Translations under genes and position numbers: made by a program | The notes under the pieces: generated by a model | The model's input: the letters and a program-made list of their open reading frames with translations, nothing else | Told to the model about the DNA's origin: nothing | The model's database searches: none | Source: Methyloprofundus sp. | Lineage (GTDB): Bacteria; Pseudomonadota; Gammaproteobacteria; Methylococcales; Methylomonadaceae | Reading direction: 5' to 3' | Length of the DNA: 64,000 bases | NCBI GenBank assembly: GCA_016592635.1 | Contig: AP023240.1 | Location: forward strand, 2,769,630 to 2,833,629 | Shown here: in pieces, positions 44,641 through 54,171 of the stretch | How positions within the stretch are numbered: position 1 is the first letter of the stretch | How the letters are laid out: each line of letters opens with the position of its first letter

Positions 44641-45207
44641 ATGACCCAGCACTCTAACTTACTCAGCTCTGAAAATAGCCTACTATTGGTTGTAGATATA
44701 CAAACTAAGCTCACTAGCGTCATGCCAGAAGGCGCGGCGGAGGACATGCAGGAAAATAGCAGCCGTTTGATTGAATCAGCTAACTTACTGAATATTCCTG
44801 TCTTTGCAACTGAGCAATACCCTCAAGGGCTAGGAGCAACAGTAGATAGTCTCAAAGCAAAATTTAATAGCGATACAGTTTACTTCGAAAAAACGGGCTT
44901 TTCCTGCTGTGCAGCGGATAACTTTAATGCCACGCTGCAAAAATCCGCACGCAAACAAATCATTATTGCGGGTCAAGAGACCCATGTTTGTATATTGCAA
45001 ACGGCTTTGGAACTTTTACAACAAGGCTATCAAGTACATATACTTGAAGATGTGGTCTGCTCACGTAAAGCCGAGCATAAATTTTATGCGTTGCAACGCA
45101 TGCAACAACAAGGCGCAACGATTAGTAATTTTGAATCCGTATTATTTGAATGGTTACAAGACTCTAAGCATGCACATTTTTCTGCGATTAGTCAGCTGTT
45201 GCGTTAA
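44641..45207 (+). CDS. Isochorismatase family cysteine hydrolase
   Basis: A 188-residue hydrolase. The three conserved positions are in LLVVDIQTKL (Asp about 19), FEKTGFSCC (Lys about 83) and AGQETHVCILQTALELLQQGY (nucleophile Cys about 118). It resembles the YcaC/YecD-like group; substrate unknown. Only four bases from smpB, so co-transcribed. Confidence 0.93.
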   Translation: MTQHSNLLSSENSLLLVVDIQTKLTSVMPEGAAEDMQENSSRLIESANLLNIPVFATEQYPQGLGATVDSLKAKFNSDTVYFEKTGFSCCAADNFNATLQKSARKQIIIAGQETHVCILQTALELLQQGYQVHILEDVVCSRKAEHKFYALQRMQQQGATISNFESVLFEWLQDSKHAHFSAISQLLR

Positions 45208-45358
45208 ATCACAAGGATTCAATAATACTCGAAACGAAGAAAAAAGCTATTCAGCATAACGGCTCTCCATTTAAAATAGTAGCCTTATCACTAACTAGCA
45301 TTTAGTATAGGCGGATAAATTAAAATATTTTAGTTAGCAAATATCTTATGGAGTCATT

Positions 45359-47191
45359 ATGCGCAAAAGGAACCTGATGTTTAACATAAAAAAATTCCTC
45401 TATTTTTTCTTTTTTTTACTACACTGCTCTCCTTCTATCGCAGCACTTGAACCTCCAGAGTTGCTATTAAACACTCAGTGTATAAATGTACATGCTTCTT
45501 GGAATAATGTTGCAGGTGCAACAGGGTATGAGCTTTGGTATCAACCCATCGATGCAAGTCAAGACTGGGATTATATTGATTTAAGCTCCTCTACCGAACT
45601 TTCGACACCACTATGGAATGGTGCAAATTATTATATTGCGCTTGCAGCCTATAACGCTCAGGAAGTTAGTGAGTTTTCACCGATAGAATTATTAACTGCA
45701 GGGGATTTCCTGCTACCTCCTATCCAAAAAATATCGATTAATAATTTGAATGCCACTATTTCGTGGAACCAAATAGATAATGCAGAAAAATATGAGCTAT
45801 GGTATTCGATAGATTCCTTAGAAACTTGGAGTCAAGTCGAGTTTGATAAAAACACCCACAGCATTTCTATTGATTTATGGGAGGGAGCCTATATACAAAC
45901 AACCATGGCTTCAATAGGCAAGTATGATTCTTTTAGTCGGTTCTCAGAAATAATTGATATTGCTATTGGGGGTAAACCAAATATAACTGCAAGTTATGAA
46001 AACACTCTATACCCTATTGATGTTATAGATGTTTTTCCTGCATCTACGGCCAGCCCTTACGCACCTATCTTGCAAAACTGTGTCTACTCAAAAACCAGAA
46101 CACAGTCTTGTAAATTAAGCACATTACCCTTATTAGGCCAAGAGTTCCCCGCACCAAGTATCAACAATATTCTTGATAGAACATTGGTTTCACACGCCTG
46201 GATGACAGAAAGGTTTGAACAGTTTTTACAACTATTGCCGCCTGATTCTTTAAAATTATTTCGTGCAGTGACTGCCGTTGTAATTTCAGCTGATATCAGA
46301 CCTGCTTATTATGATGCAAGTACAGGTGCAGTGTATCTAGACTCACAATATTTTGTAATTAAATCAGACCCAAAGTCTGTTAGTGATACTGTTGATCAAA
46401 CGCCTGATTATAGAGAGGGCTGTAGTGACTCTTTAAATTTCAATCAATTATTTCGATATATAAAAAATGGGGACTATGCTTACTTTGAAGCAGAGAGTGA
46501 GCGTACGATTAATGATGTTTTATTATTAGCAGGACAAGTCTTGTTTCATGAATTAGCACATGCTAATGATTATTTCCCTCCCTCCTCATTAGGTCAACTT
46601 GACTTCAATATGTCTGTGCATGAAGCAGCAGATAACAACATAAAAAATAGAGTGTCGCATCAACTGACACAATTTTTTCCATTATCATCTGATGTTCTTA
46701 AGTATCTGGCTGATGTCATGTACGATTGCAGTAACTCGACTTGCCAACAAACATCGTACACTGCTGATGGAGTTGCCAATGAATTTATTTATGATGGGGC
46801 TAATGATACTTATAATTACAATACGGTATATGAAGATTTAGCCATGCTTTCCGAAGAAGCAATGATGCTATATTTTTTTGGTGTAGAAAGGGATATTGCC
46901 CTCACAAATGTACCAACTAACAAGCAGGCTAGTGGTGATGAGTATATTGTCGCATGGGGTCAAAGGCATAGAATTTCAGCACCTAACATAAAAAATAAAA
47001 TTAAATTCATTATGAGCCAACTTATTCCTGAAATTGATTTTGCAAGTTACATAGATAATGCACCAGCACCAACTGATATGATTATTGGCAAAAGCTGGAA
47101 TGAAAATATAACTCTTGGCAATAACAAAAGATCCAAAAAATCAAGACTCCATAAACACCAACAACCTGTATGGCATATAAATTACCAATAA
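45359..47191 (+). CDS. Secreted fibronectin-III / HExxH metalloprotease-like protein
   Basis: A 610-residue exported protein. Signal peptide (FLYFFFFLLHCSPSIAA), two fibronectin-III-like repeats (about 30-115 and 120-205; each with a W-x-x-ATGYELWY or AEKYELWY pattern and a late LW-x-GA), then a unique domain. It has a zincin motif FHELAHAND (His397, Glu398, His401), and EEAMMLYFFG or YEDLAM (about residues 492-500) could give the third ligand. Cysteine pairs suggest disulphides. GGAG lies five bases before this ATG; a second ATG six codons on also has AGGAA. No close family recognised. Monocistronic. Confidence 0.75.
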   Translation: MRKRNLMFNIKKFLYFFFFLLHCSPSIAALEPPELLLNTQCINVHASWNNVAGATGYELWYQPIDASQDWDYIDLSSSTELSTPLWNGANYYIALAAYNAQEVSEFSPIELLTAGDFLLPPIQKISINNLNATISWNQIDNAEKYELWYSIDSLETWSQVEFDKNTHSISIDLWEGAYIQTTMASIGKYDSFSRFSEIIDIAIGGKPNITASYENTLYPIDVIDVFPASTASPYAPILQNCVYSKTRTQSCKLSTLPLLGQEFPAPSINNILDRTLVSHAWMTERFEQFLQLLPPDSLKLFRAVTAVVISADIRPAYYDASTGAVYLDSQYFVIKSDPKSVSDTVDQTPDYREGCSDSLNFNQLFRYIKNGDYAYFEAESERTINDVLLLAGQVLFHELAHANDYFPPSSLGQLDFNMSVHEAADNNIKNRVSHQLTQFFPLSSDVLKYLADVMYDCSNSTCQQTSYTADGVANEFIYDGANDTYNYNTVYEDLAMLSEEAMMLYFFGVERDIALTNVPTNKQASGDEYIVAWGQRHRISAPNIKNKIKFIMSQLIPEIDFASYIDNAPAPTDMIIGKSWNENITLGNNKRSKKSRLHKHQQPVWHINYQ

Positions 47192-47353
47192 TCTGATTTT
47201 CATGGAACCCCTTTTACACATCAGAACCTCTTGGCAAGCTGTTGATATTTTTATCAAAATATTAACATTACTACAGACATACAACTCATTATTCATTGGG
47301 AATAATATATTTACTCATCACACAAACTATCACTTTTAATTAAACAGCACAAC

Positions 47354-47710
47354 ATGCCTATTACAACCTTTATCAACAAAGTAAAAACCAATCAAAGCGT
47401 CAGTTTTGATGACACCATGCATATTATTAACGAGCATTATCAGTATACTCCTACTACTTTTAGTAATGGCTTAGGTGATAATAGCGTAACCAATGCTGCA
47501 GGTAGCAATGAAGGTTCTTGCAAGATATTTGCCTTTGCGCAACTTAATCAATTAGACCAACAACACACGCTCAACCTATTTGGTGATTTTTATCACCAAG
47601 ATGTCTTAAATGATCCTGATGGCAACGACCATCAAAATATCAGAAATTTTATGCAATATGGCTGGGAAGGCATTCAGTTTAGTGAAACAAACAGCCTGCG
47701 CCTGAAATAG
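47354..47710 (+). CDS. HopJ family protein
   Basis: A 118-residue protein of the HopJ family (named from a Pseudomonas effector, but widespread in free-living marine bacteria). The body shows FDDTMHIINEHYQYTPTTFSNG, AGSNEGSCKIFAFAQL and FGDFYHQDVLNDPDGNDHQNIRNFM, in outline. No secretion system is nearby, so an effector role is unlikely. It ends one base before the FAD oxidase gene. Confidence 0.9.
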   Translation: MPITTFINKVKTNQSVSFDDTMHIINEHYQYTPTTFSNGLGDNSVTNAAGSNEGSCKIFAFAQLNQLDQQHTLNLFGDFYHQDVLNDPDGNDHQNIRNFMQYGWEGIQFSETNSLRLK

Positions 47711-47711
47711 T

Positions 47712-48785
47712 ATGCCCAAACACGTAGATTACCTGATAATTGGCCAAGGAATGGCAGGTAGTCTACTAGGCTGGGAGTTAATCAAACAGGGCTGTAGCAT
47801 TCATATAATAGATAATCAAACAGAAAATGCTTCACAAATTGCTGCTGGATTAATTAATCCGGTTACTGGCATGCGTTTGGTTAAAAATGCTGATATAGAA
47901 AACTTATTACCCTGCGCACAACAAACATACCAAGCATTAAGCGACTTTTTCCAGCAAGATTTTTATATTAGCAAAGATATGCTACGGATCGTGCGTAATC
48001 AAAAAGAGCTGCTTAAGTTTGAGCAACGCTGCCAAGATCAAAGCTACCTTGATTATTTAGTACCTGAACTACAAACACCACCAGCCTCGATTCAAGCACC
48101 TTTAGGGGTTATCCAACAAAAAAATACTGGTTATTTATTAACACGGAATTTATTAAACTGCCTCAAGGATTTTTTTCAACAAAAGCAATGTTACCAGGCC
48201 AGTCAGTTTGACTACCAAGATTTGCAATTTGAACCCAGTATTAGCTATCAAGGTATAACAGCGAAAAAAATTATTTTTTGTGAAGGTTATCAAGCTATTC
48301 ATAACCCTTGGTTTAAATACCTACCGTTTCAATTAGCTAAAGGGGAAATATTAACGCTGACTGCCAAGCAACCACTTTCGGATAAAATGCTGAATTATGG
48401 TCGCTGGTTTATTCCTTTGGGTAATTTACAATTCCGAACAGGTGCGACCTTTACACATGAGCAATTAGACACCTTACCTACCTCGCAAGGCAGACAATTA
48501 TTACTACAAGCGTTAACACAGGTAATGCCATCACTTAGTAGCACAACACTCATCAAACACCAAGCCAATATTCGCCCGACCACTTTAGATAAAGCACCTT
48601 TTATTGGCCTACACCCTGAATATGGTAATTTAAGTATTTTTAATGGCTTTGGTGCCAAAGGCAGCTTGCAGATCCCTTATTATAGTCAGCAATTTGTACA
48701 ATATTTATTAAAACAGCAACCGTTTACACTGGAAGTTGATTGCCAACGTGTAAAAGCTCCTTCTATAAAAAAGCACTACACTTAG
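47712..48785 (+). CDS. FAD-dependent oxidoreductase (DAO family)
   Basis: A 357-residue flavoprotein with dinucleotide site YLIIGQGMAGSLLGWEL (about residues 7-23), AAGLINPVTGMRL (about 45-57), and the C-terminal IRPTTLDKAPFIG and FNGFGAKGSLQIPYY. It resembles the oxidase half of MnmC and glycine-oxidase-type enzymes. No methyltransferase half is attached. Shares a transcript with HopJ and overlaps the SulP gene tail-to-tail by four bases. Confidence 0.87.
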   Translation: MPKHVDYLIIGQGMAGSLLGWELIKQGCSIHIIDNQTENASQIAAGLINPVTGMRLVKNADIENLLPCAQQTYQALSDFFQQDFYISKDMLRIVRNQKELLKFEQRCQDQSYLDYLVPELQTPPASIQAPLGVIQQKNTGYLLTRNLLNCLKDFFQQKQCYQASQFDYQDLQFEPSISYQGITAKKIIFCEGYQAIHNPWFKYLPFQLAKGEILTLTAKQPLSDKMLNYGRWFIPLGNLQFRTGATFTHEQLDTLPTSQGRQLLLQALTQVMPSLSSTTLIKHQANIRPTTLDKAPFIGLHPEYGNLSIFNGFGAKGSLQIPYYSQQFVQYLLKQQPFTLEVDCQRVKAPSIKKHYT

Positions 48786-50986
48786 AATTGAACTTTACCT
48801 GTTTCTATATTGTACATAGCACCCACTATATCAATATCCCCTGACACCTGTAAGTTACGTAGCAAAGCACTTCTTTCTTTAATTTGCTCCACCATTATTT
48901 CAACATTACGTTCAGCGACTTTATCTTCCAGTGATCCATGCGAACAACTTTTTAACGCTAATCGACCTTGCTTAACTGATTCTACCGCAGGCTGAATTTT
49001 AGTCAGAAGCCCAGTTAAATTCCCTAGATCAGTACCATCACAAGCACCTTTGATAGCACCACAATGTGTATGCCCTAAAACCACAACTAATTTGGCACCA
49101 GAGACCTGACAAGCATATTCCATACTGCCCAGAATATCACCATTAACAACATTGCCTGCAACGCGTACACTAAAAACATCGCCCAAACCTTGGTCAAAAA
49201 CAAATTCGGCCGAGGTACGTGAATCAATACAGCTGAGGATAATAGCAATAGGAAACTGCCCTTCAATACTCTCATTGACCTGTTCCAGCAAGTTACGTTT
49301 ATCTTTAAGGCTATTAACAAAACGATTATTACCTGCCTGCAAAATTTCCAGTGCATTGTCGGGCGTTAAAGCTTGCTGAGTTTCTTTAGTAAACGGCAAT
49401 GCACGCTCCACCGGCCTTAAAAAACCAAAACCACGCAAATTCTGGATGATTAAATTAATATGTTTACGCTGTGCTTCAATCTCAAAATTACGAATCACTT
49501 CATAAACATCATAATCAATATATTTTGCATGCGTAGCGTCAATAACGACATTGGTATTCTTAGGGAAGTTACTAAGTAAATGCAAAATATTTGATTTATT
49601 TAAAAATGAGACATTTTCAGACAAGGTAATAATGGTCTTATTAAGCTGGGGTTGCTCATGTAAATGGTAGCCAACTTTTAGATTTTCCAGCAAAATAAAA
49701 AACAGTGCAAACCCCATACCAATAGCAATACCCATCAACATATCCGAAAAGATCAGGCCAATAACCGTCGCTACAAAAGGAATAAAGTGATAATTACCCA
49801 CCTCATACATACTTTTAAATAATGACGGTCGCGCCAGTTTATAACCCACTACTATTAATACTGCCGCCAAACTTGCCAAAGGAACCTGATTGACTAGGTC
49901 TGGCAGCAACAATACAAAAACCAGTAAAAAGCTACCCTGTAAAATAGCTGACATTTTAGTGCGACCACCGGATTGGATATTGGCAGAACTACGCAGAATA
50001 AGCTGAGTCATCGCCAAACCACCTAATAGACCTGAACAAATATTACCTATCCCTTGCGCACGCAGCTCACGATTATTAGACGTCACTCGCTTATAAGGAT
50101 CTAACTTATCAATTGCTTCAACACACAGAAGCGATTCTAAACTCGCAACAATAGCGATGGTAACAGCAACTTGATAAATAGCAGGATTGTTAATTTGACT
50201 AAAATCAGGCCAAGTAAAAAAGTGCCCCATATCAGTCCAAGTTTCTGCAACAGGTAGCAATACCAAATGACTATCACTCAAAACCCATTCTGGCCACACT
50301 AACATAAACAAGTGATTTAGTAGTACTCCTGCGAAAACAGCCACGAGAGCACCATGCATCCACTGGCGAAAGTGAAACTGCTTAATCCATTCAGTTTCCC
50401 AAAGCAGCAAGATCCCTAGGCAAACCAAACTAATCACCACCGCTCCGGGGGCAATAGACTCAAACATATATCCTAGTTCAGTTAAGGTAGTATGATCATC
50501 ACTCTGAAAAAATGACATATCCCCTTCATAATCCATATCATAGCCAACAGCATGCGGAATCTGTTTCAAGAAGATAATAATACCAATGCCAGACAGCATG
50601 CCGGTAACTACTGCTGATGGAAAATAATAGCCAATAACTCCCGCACCGACACTTCCCATAATAATTTGCAGTACCCCAGCCAAAACAATAGCCAATAACA
50701 CTGCATCAAAACCCAGCTCTTGAATAGCAGCAAACATAATGACAGCTAAGCCAGCTGAGGGTCCACTAACGCCTAATGCTGATCCACCTATGGTTGCCAC
50801 CACCAAACCACCGACAATACCAGCAATCAAACCTGAAAATAAGGGTGCACCTGATGCTAAGGCAATGCCCAGACAGAGTGGTAATGCCAATAGAAATACG
50901 ACAATACTTGCAGGAAAATCATAACGTAGACAAGCCTTATAACTTAAGACCTTGTCACACTCCTCTAAAAAAGGATTTTTTATCAT
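48782..50986 (-). CDS. SulP anion transporter fused to beta-carbonic anhydrase
   Basis: A single polypeptide of about 734 residues: a SulP transporter with about 10-12 membrane helices starting RYDFPASIVVFLLALPLCLGIALASGAPL (in outline), a STAS domain (TNVVIDATHAKYIDYDVYEVI), and a C-terminal beta-carbonic anhydrase. The zinc site is complete: CIDSR and HTHC provide Cys, Asp, Arg, His and Cys (602, 604, 606, 655, 658 counted from an alternative ATG at 51034). It probably imports bicarbonate or interconverts it with CO2 at the membrane. The shorter start is chosen because it gives the usual short tail; neither has a strong ribosome site. Confidence 0.9.
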   Translation of the reverse strand: MIKNPFLEECDKVLSYKACLRYDFPASIVVFLLALPLCLGIALASGAPLFSGLIAGIVGGLVVATIGGSALGVSGPSAGLAVIMFAAIQELGFDAVLLAIVLAGVLQIIMGSVGAGVIGYYFPSAVVTGMLSGIGIIIFLKQIPHAVGYDMDYEGDMSFFQSDDHTTLTELGYMFESIAPGAVVISLVCLGILLLWETEWIKQFHFRQWMHGALVAVFAGVLLNHLFMLVWPEWVLSDSHLVLLPVAETWTDMGHFFTWPDFSQINNPAIYQVAVTIAIVASLESLLCVEAIDKLDPYKRVTSNNRELRAQGIGNICSGLLGGLAMTQLILRSSANIQSGGRTKMSAILQGSFLLVFVLLLPDLVNQVPLASLAAVLIVVGYKLARPSLFKSMYEVGNYHFIPFVATVIGLIFSDMLMGIAIGMGFALFFILLENLKVGYHLHEQPQLNKTIITLSENVSFLNKSNILHLLSNFPKNTNVVIDATHAKYIDYDVYEVIRNFEIEAQRKHINLIIQNLRGFGFLRPVERALPFTKETQQALTPDNALEILQAGNNRFVNSLKDKRNLLEQVNESIEGQFPIAIILSCIDSRTSAEFVFDQGLGDVFSVRVAGNVVNGDILGSMEYACQVSGAKLVVVLGHTHCGAIKGACDGTDLGNLTGLLTKIQPAVESVKQGRLALKSCSHGSLEDKVAERNVEIMVEQIKERSALLRNLQVSGDIDIVGAMYNIETGKVQF

Positions 50987-51113
50987 GGGAACTACTTCTT
51001 CTGTTAATGCAAACAAGTTTAAGCTTCTTATCATACCACGAGGGGCTACTCATTATGGAAAGTGATGTGCGGGCCTTTAAGTAAGACACTTTAAACTCAT
51101 TTATCAGTACACT

Positions 51114-52244
51114 TCACACCCAAAACTGACGATAACTTTCGTAATCATAGTGTTTTAACAGGGTAAGTTTTCCCTTGGCAAGGCTGTATATATCAGGAAA
51201 ATTATACCCATTAAAACGGTTAGCTTTAACCAAAGTATAAGCCCCCATATTGGTAAAATTAATGCTATCACCTACTTTAACAACTCGATCAAAATGATAC
51301 TCACCAAACACATCCCCCGCCAAACAGGTTGCACCCACTAAAATAGCACTAAATTTACCCGTTTTAGTGCTTTCTTCAATGTCAGGCTGGCGCTGATATT
51401 CAAAAACTTCAGGGTTATGATTAATAGAAGTATCCAGCACCGCAATCACTTTACCATCACTACTAAAACTATCAATAATCGTAGCTTGTAGCGTAACCGC
51501 ATCACCCACCACAGCTTTGCCAGGTTCTATGTATACTTCCAAGCCATATTGGTGACGTAATGTTTTAACTAATTCGATAAAATCTTGGTGGTCACTCATT
51601 TGTTTAATCAAATAACCTCCGCCTAAATTAAGCCAATGCAACCTGGAAAAGTGCTGACCTAATTTTTGCTTAAGCAGTGCAACAGTTTGCAATAGTGGCT
51701 CATAATTCTGCTCGGAAAAAACGGTATGTACATGCAAACCCGAAACCCCTTGCAAGCTTTTAGCATCAATACTATTAATATCAACACCTAATTTAGAGTG
51801 CATCCGGCAAGGGTCAAAACGTACATCTTGAGCAAATGATAACTTAGGGTTAATACGCAAACCCACTGCAACTGAATGTGGGCTAGTGCTCAAAAAATGT
51901 TGCTGCTGCGTCAGTGAATTGCAACTCACATAACTACAAAGCTGAGTTAGTTCTGCCACTTCAGCAGCTTTAATACCTGGAGTGGTTAAATGCACACTCT
52001 GTTCTTTAGCAAGCACTTCCCTTGCTAATTTAGCTTCAAATAAAGAACTTACCGAAAAACCATCAACATGCGGTTGCAGCCATTCCAAAATAGGCCTCAA
52101 TGGCAATGCTTTAATTGAATATAAAACACGACAACCAGACTCTCGTCGTAAATAGGCTAAAGTCTCAGATGATTGTTGTATTTTTTGTTGATCGACGATA
52201 AAGGCAGGTGTAGTCAGGGAAGGTACGGCATTTGTTTTGGACAT
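51114..52244 (-). CDS. nspC: Carboxynorspermidine decarboxylase
   Basis: A 376-residue fold-III PLP enzyme of norspermidine/spermidine synthesis. YSIKALPLRPILEWL (PLP lysine about residue 45), GLHVHTVFSEQ, LNLGGGYLI and IEPGKAVVGDAV follow in the order expected; ATCLAGDVFGEYHFD and MGAYTLVKANRFNGYNFP mark the NspC group. It decarboxylates carboxynorspermidine or carboxyspermidine. The usual partner, carboxynorspermidine dehydrogenase, is not adjacent. Ten bases from the cyclo-ligase gene. Confidence 0.9.
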   Translation of the reverse strand: MSKTNAVPSLTTPAFIVDQQKIQQSSETLAYLRRESGCRVLYSIKALPLRPILEWLQPHVDGFSVSSLFEAKLAREVLAKEQSVHLTTPGIKAAEVAELTQLCSYVSCNSLTQQQHFLSTSPHSVAVGLRINPKLSFAQDVRFDPCRMHSKLGVDINSIDAKSLQGVSGLHVHTVFSEQNYEPLLQTVALLKQKLGQHFSRLHWLNLGGGYLIKQMSDHQDFIELVKTLRHQYGLEVYIEPGKAVVGDAVTLQATIIDSFSSDGKVIAVLDTSINHNPEVFEYQRQPDIEESTKTGKFSAILVGATCLAGDVFGEYHFDRVVKVGDSINFTNMGAYTLVKANRFNGYNFPDIYSLAKGKLTLLKHYDYESYRQFWV

Positions 52245-52254
52245 ATCAGCTTGC

Positions 52255-52860
52255 TTAAATTAAACGACCTTTACCTTGATAAATTGCACTTTCGCTAACA
52301 ACAGCATCCATATAAATGTCATAGTCTTGCATACAAACCTGCTCGATAAGTTGACAATCAAAACCTATCCCGAGCAAAAAAGTATTCTTTCTGACATTCG
52401 CCAATAGCCGATCATAGTAGCCTGCGCCATTACCTAGCCGCCCACCAGACTTATCAAATGCAACGCCAGGGGTTACTATAAAATCAAGTGCCTCAGGGGG
52501 AACTTCTCTACCTGCTTCACCCCACCTTGCTTTAGGGGGTTCCAGAATCCCCCAAGTACCCGCAACTAATTCTGCCAAGTCTTGTACATGCCAAAGACCT
52601 AACTGGTTATTGCTCTGTACATCCTTAATACAATAAGGAATGACTATTTTTTTATCCTGCCGTAAGATTTCTGCTTGCACAGTCTGGAAAGTGCATACTT
52701 CAGAGCGACAATGTAAGTACCATAAAACAGTATGTGCTTGTTGGTAAGCTTGATGCTCTAGCACACTAGTACAGATTATTTGACTTAATTTTTCTTTGTT
52801 TACTTGTGCATTACGTGCATCGTAAGCGGCACGACGCTGGCTGGCTTTAGATTGAAACAT
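52255..52860 (-). CDS. 5-formyltetrahydrofolate cyclo-ligase
   Basis: Converts 5-formyl-THF to methenyl-THF using ATP. Motifs: RRAAYDARNAQVN at the N terminus, and DFIVTPGVAFDKSGGRLGNGAGYYDRLL (about residues 134-161, in outline), the family signature. About 201 residues from the ATG at 52860; longer frames would run into the hairpin region upstream. No good ribosome site is visible, so the start is only probable. Sits between nspC and isocitrate dehydrogenase. Confidence 0.92.
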   Translation of the reverse strand: MFQSKASQRRAAYDARNAQVNKEKLSQIICTSVLEHQAYQQAHTVLWYLHCRSEVCTFQTVQAEILRQDKKIVIPYCIKDVQSNNQLGLWHVQDLAELVAGTWGILEPPKARWGEAGREVPPEALDFIVTPGVAFDKSGGRLGNGAGYYDRLLANVRKNTFLLGIGFDCQLIEQVCMQDYDIYMDAVVSESAIYQGKGRLI

Positions 52861-52895
52861 GAAAGGAAGGGAGACAACAAAATATGAATTACTAC

Positions 52896-52993
52896 CGAAG
52901 TATAGAGTCTTTACTTCGAATTTATTTAGTAATAAGAGTGTAAGAAAACCTCTTAAAGAGTAGTCAGAGGGCGTAGCTAAAAGCCACACCCTC
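52896..52993 (-). other. Structured leader/terminator region before the cyclo-ligase
   Basis: On the minus strand, after the isocitrate dehydrogenase stop, come an 11-base-pair hairpin with two G-U pairs (52993-52967), a small CTCTT/AAGAG hairpin followed by TTTTCTT (52960-52944), and CGAAGTA/TACTTCG (52918-52896). The first two probably end the dehydrogenase transcript. A longer RNA cannot be excluded. Confidence 0.5.
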
Positions 52994-53007
52994 CTAAGTC
53001 TTAATGA

Positions 53008-54015
53008 TTATAGAGCAGCAATAATTGCTTCACCCATTTCAATCGTTCCTGCTTTAGAATTAGGGTTTAAATCCGGAGTAACAAATTCACTTTCATCAAT
53101 CACCTTTTCCAGCGCTGCTTGAATACGGTTAGCCGCATCCGTCTCATTCAAATGATGTAGCATCATTACACCCGCCATAATAACCGCTGCCGGGTTTGCT
53201 AAATTTTTACCTTCAATATCCGGCGCACTACCATGTACCGCTTCAAATAATGCCGCATCTACACCCACGTTTGCACCTGGAATCAAACCTAAACCGCCCA
53301 CTAAACCAGCCGTTAAATCTGACAAAATATCACCAAACATATTAGTGGTCACCACTACATCAAATTGATGAGGATCCATCACCATATGCATACAGGTTGC
53401 ATCAATAATTTTTTCGTCAAACTCAATATCAGGATAACGCTCTGCCACTTCACGTGCCACATCTAAGAATAAACCAGATGTATATTTCAAAATATTGGCT
53501 TTATGACAAACAGTTACCTTTTTACGGTTATTATCTTGTGCATATTTGAACGCATACTCAACAATGCGCTCTGAGCCTTTACGGGTAATAACCGCTAAGC
53601 TTTCTGCTACATCTTGTTCTCTGGTTAAATAATGCTCCAAGCCCATATAGAGCCCTTCAGTATTTTCTCTAACCACAACAATGTCAATATCTTCGAACTT
53701 ACTTTGCGCGCCTTTCCATGATTTTGCCGGGCGAATATTCGCATACAAATCATATTTCTGACGCAATGCGACATTGATACTTCTAAAGCCTTTGCCTACA
53801 GGAGTTGTTAATGGACCTTTAAAGGCAACTCTATTTTTATCAATAGATGCCAATGTCTCATCAGGAATCGGAGTACCAAACTTATCATAAGCCGCCATGC
53901 CTGCATCAGCTTCTTCCCAATTGATTTTAACACCTGTCGCATCAATAATTTTTACTGCAACTTCCATAATGGATGGGCCAATGCCATCCCCTTTAATTAA
54001 AGTAACATTATGCAT
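53008..54015 (-). CDS. Isocitrate dehydrogenase, NAD-type short form
   Basis: A 335-residue beta-decarboxylating dehydrogenase. The substrate helix reads FRSINVALRQKYDLYANIRP (about residues 81-100), which favours isocitrate over isopropylmalate. VVVRENTEGLYMG, CHKANILKYTSGLF and TTNMFGDILSDL follow, then EAVHGSAPDIEGKNLANP (about 260-277). The short, NAD-dependent form resembles eukaryotic IDH3. Place in the tricarboxylic acid cycle, often incomplete in type I methanotrophs. Divergent from mtdB, 157 bases apart. Confidence 0.9.
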   Translation of the reverse strand: MHNVTLIKGDGIGPSIMEVAVKIIDATGVKINWEEADAGMAAYDKFGTPIPDETLASIDKNRVAFKGPLTTPVGKGFRSINVALRQKYDLYANIRPAKSWKGAQSKFEDIDIVVVRENTEGLYMGLEHYLTREQDVAESLAVITRKGSERIVEYAFKYAQDNNRKKVTVCHKANILKYTSGLFLDVAREVAERYPDIEFDEKIIDATCMHMVMDPHQFDVVVTTNMFGDILSDLTAGLVGGLGLIPGANVGVDAALFEAVHGSAPDIEGKNLANPAAVIMAGVMMLHHLNETDAANRIQAALEKVIDESEFVTPDLNPNSKAGTIEMGEAIIAAL

Positions 54016-54171
54016 TTACTATAGACTCCAAAACTTAATATTCAACCCGTCATAATACACTTTTACCAGAATTTGAAAACAACAATCTGTTAATACTGTG
54101 CATTATGCATGTTTTTATTTTATACTTATCGAATTGATTTTAATATTAATCCAACGCTTTCAGGGATCATC

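Noticed and set aside
45208..45358. Possible tmRNA next to smpB
   Set aside because: The 151-base gap is too short and lacks the tRNA-like ends and tag frame.
47354..47710. Type III effector system suggested by HopJ
   Set aside because: HopJ homologues are common in free-living bacteria and no secretion genes are present.
52861..53007. 6S RNA call
   Set aside because: Region shorter than usual and without the long closing stem and central bubble; left only as an open question.
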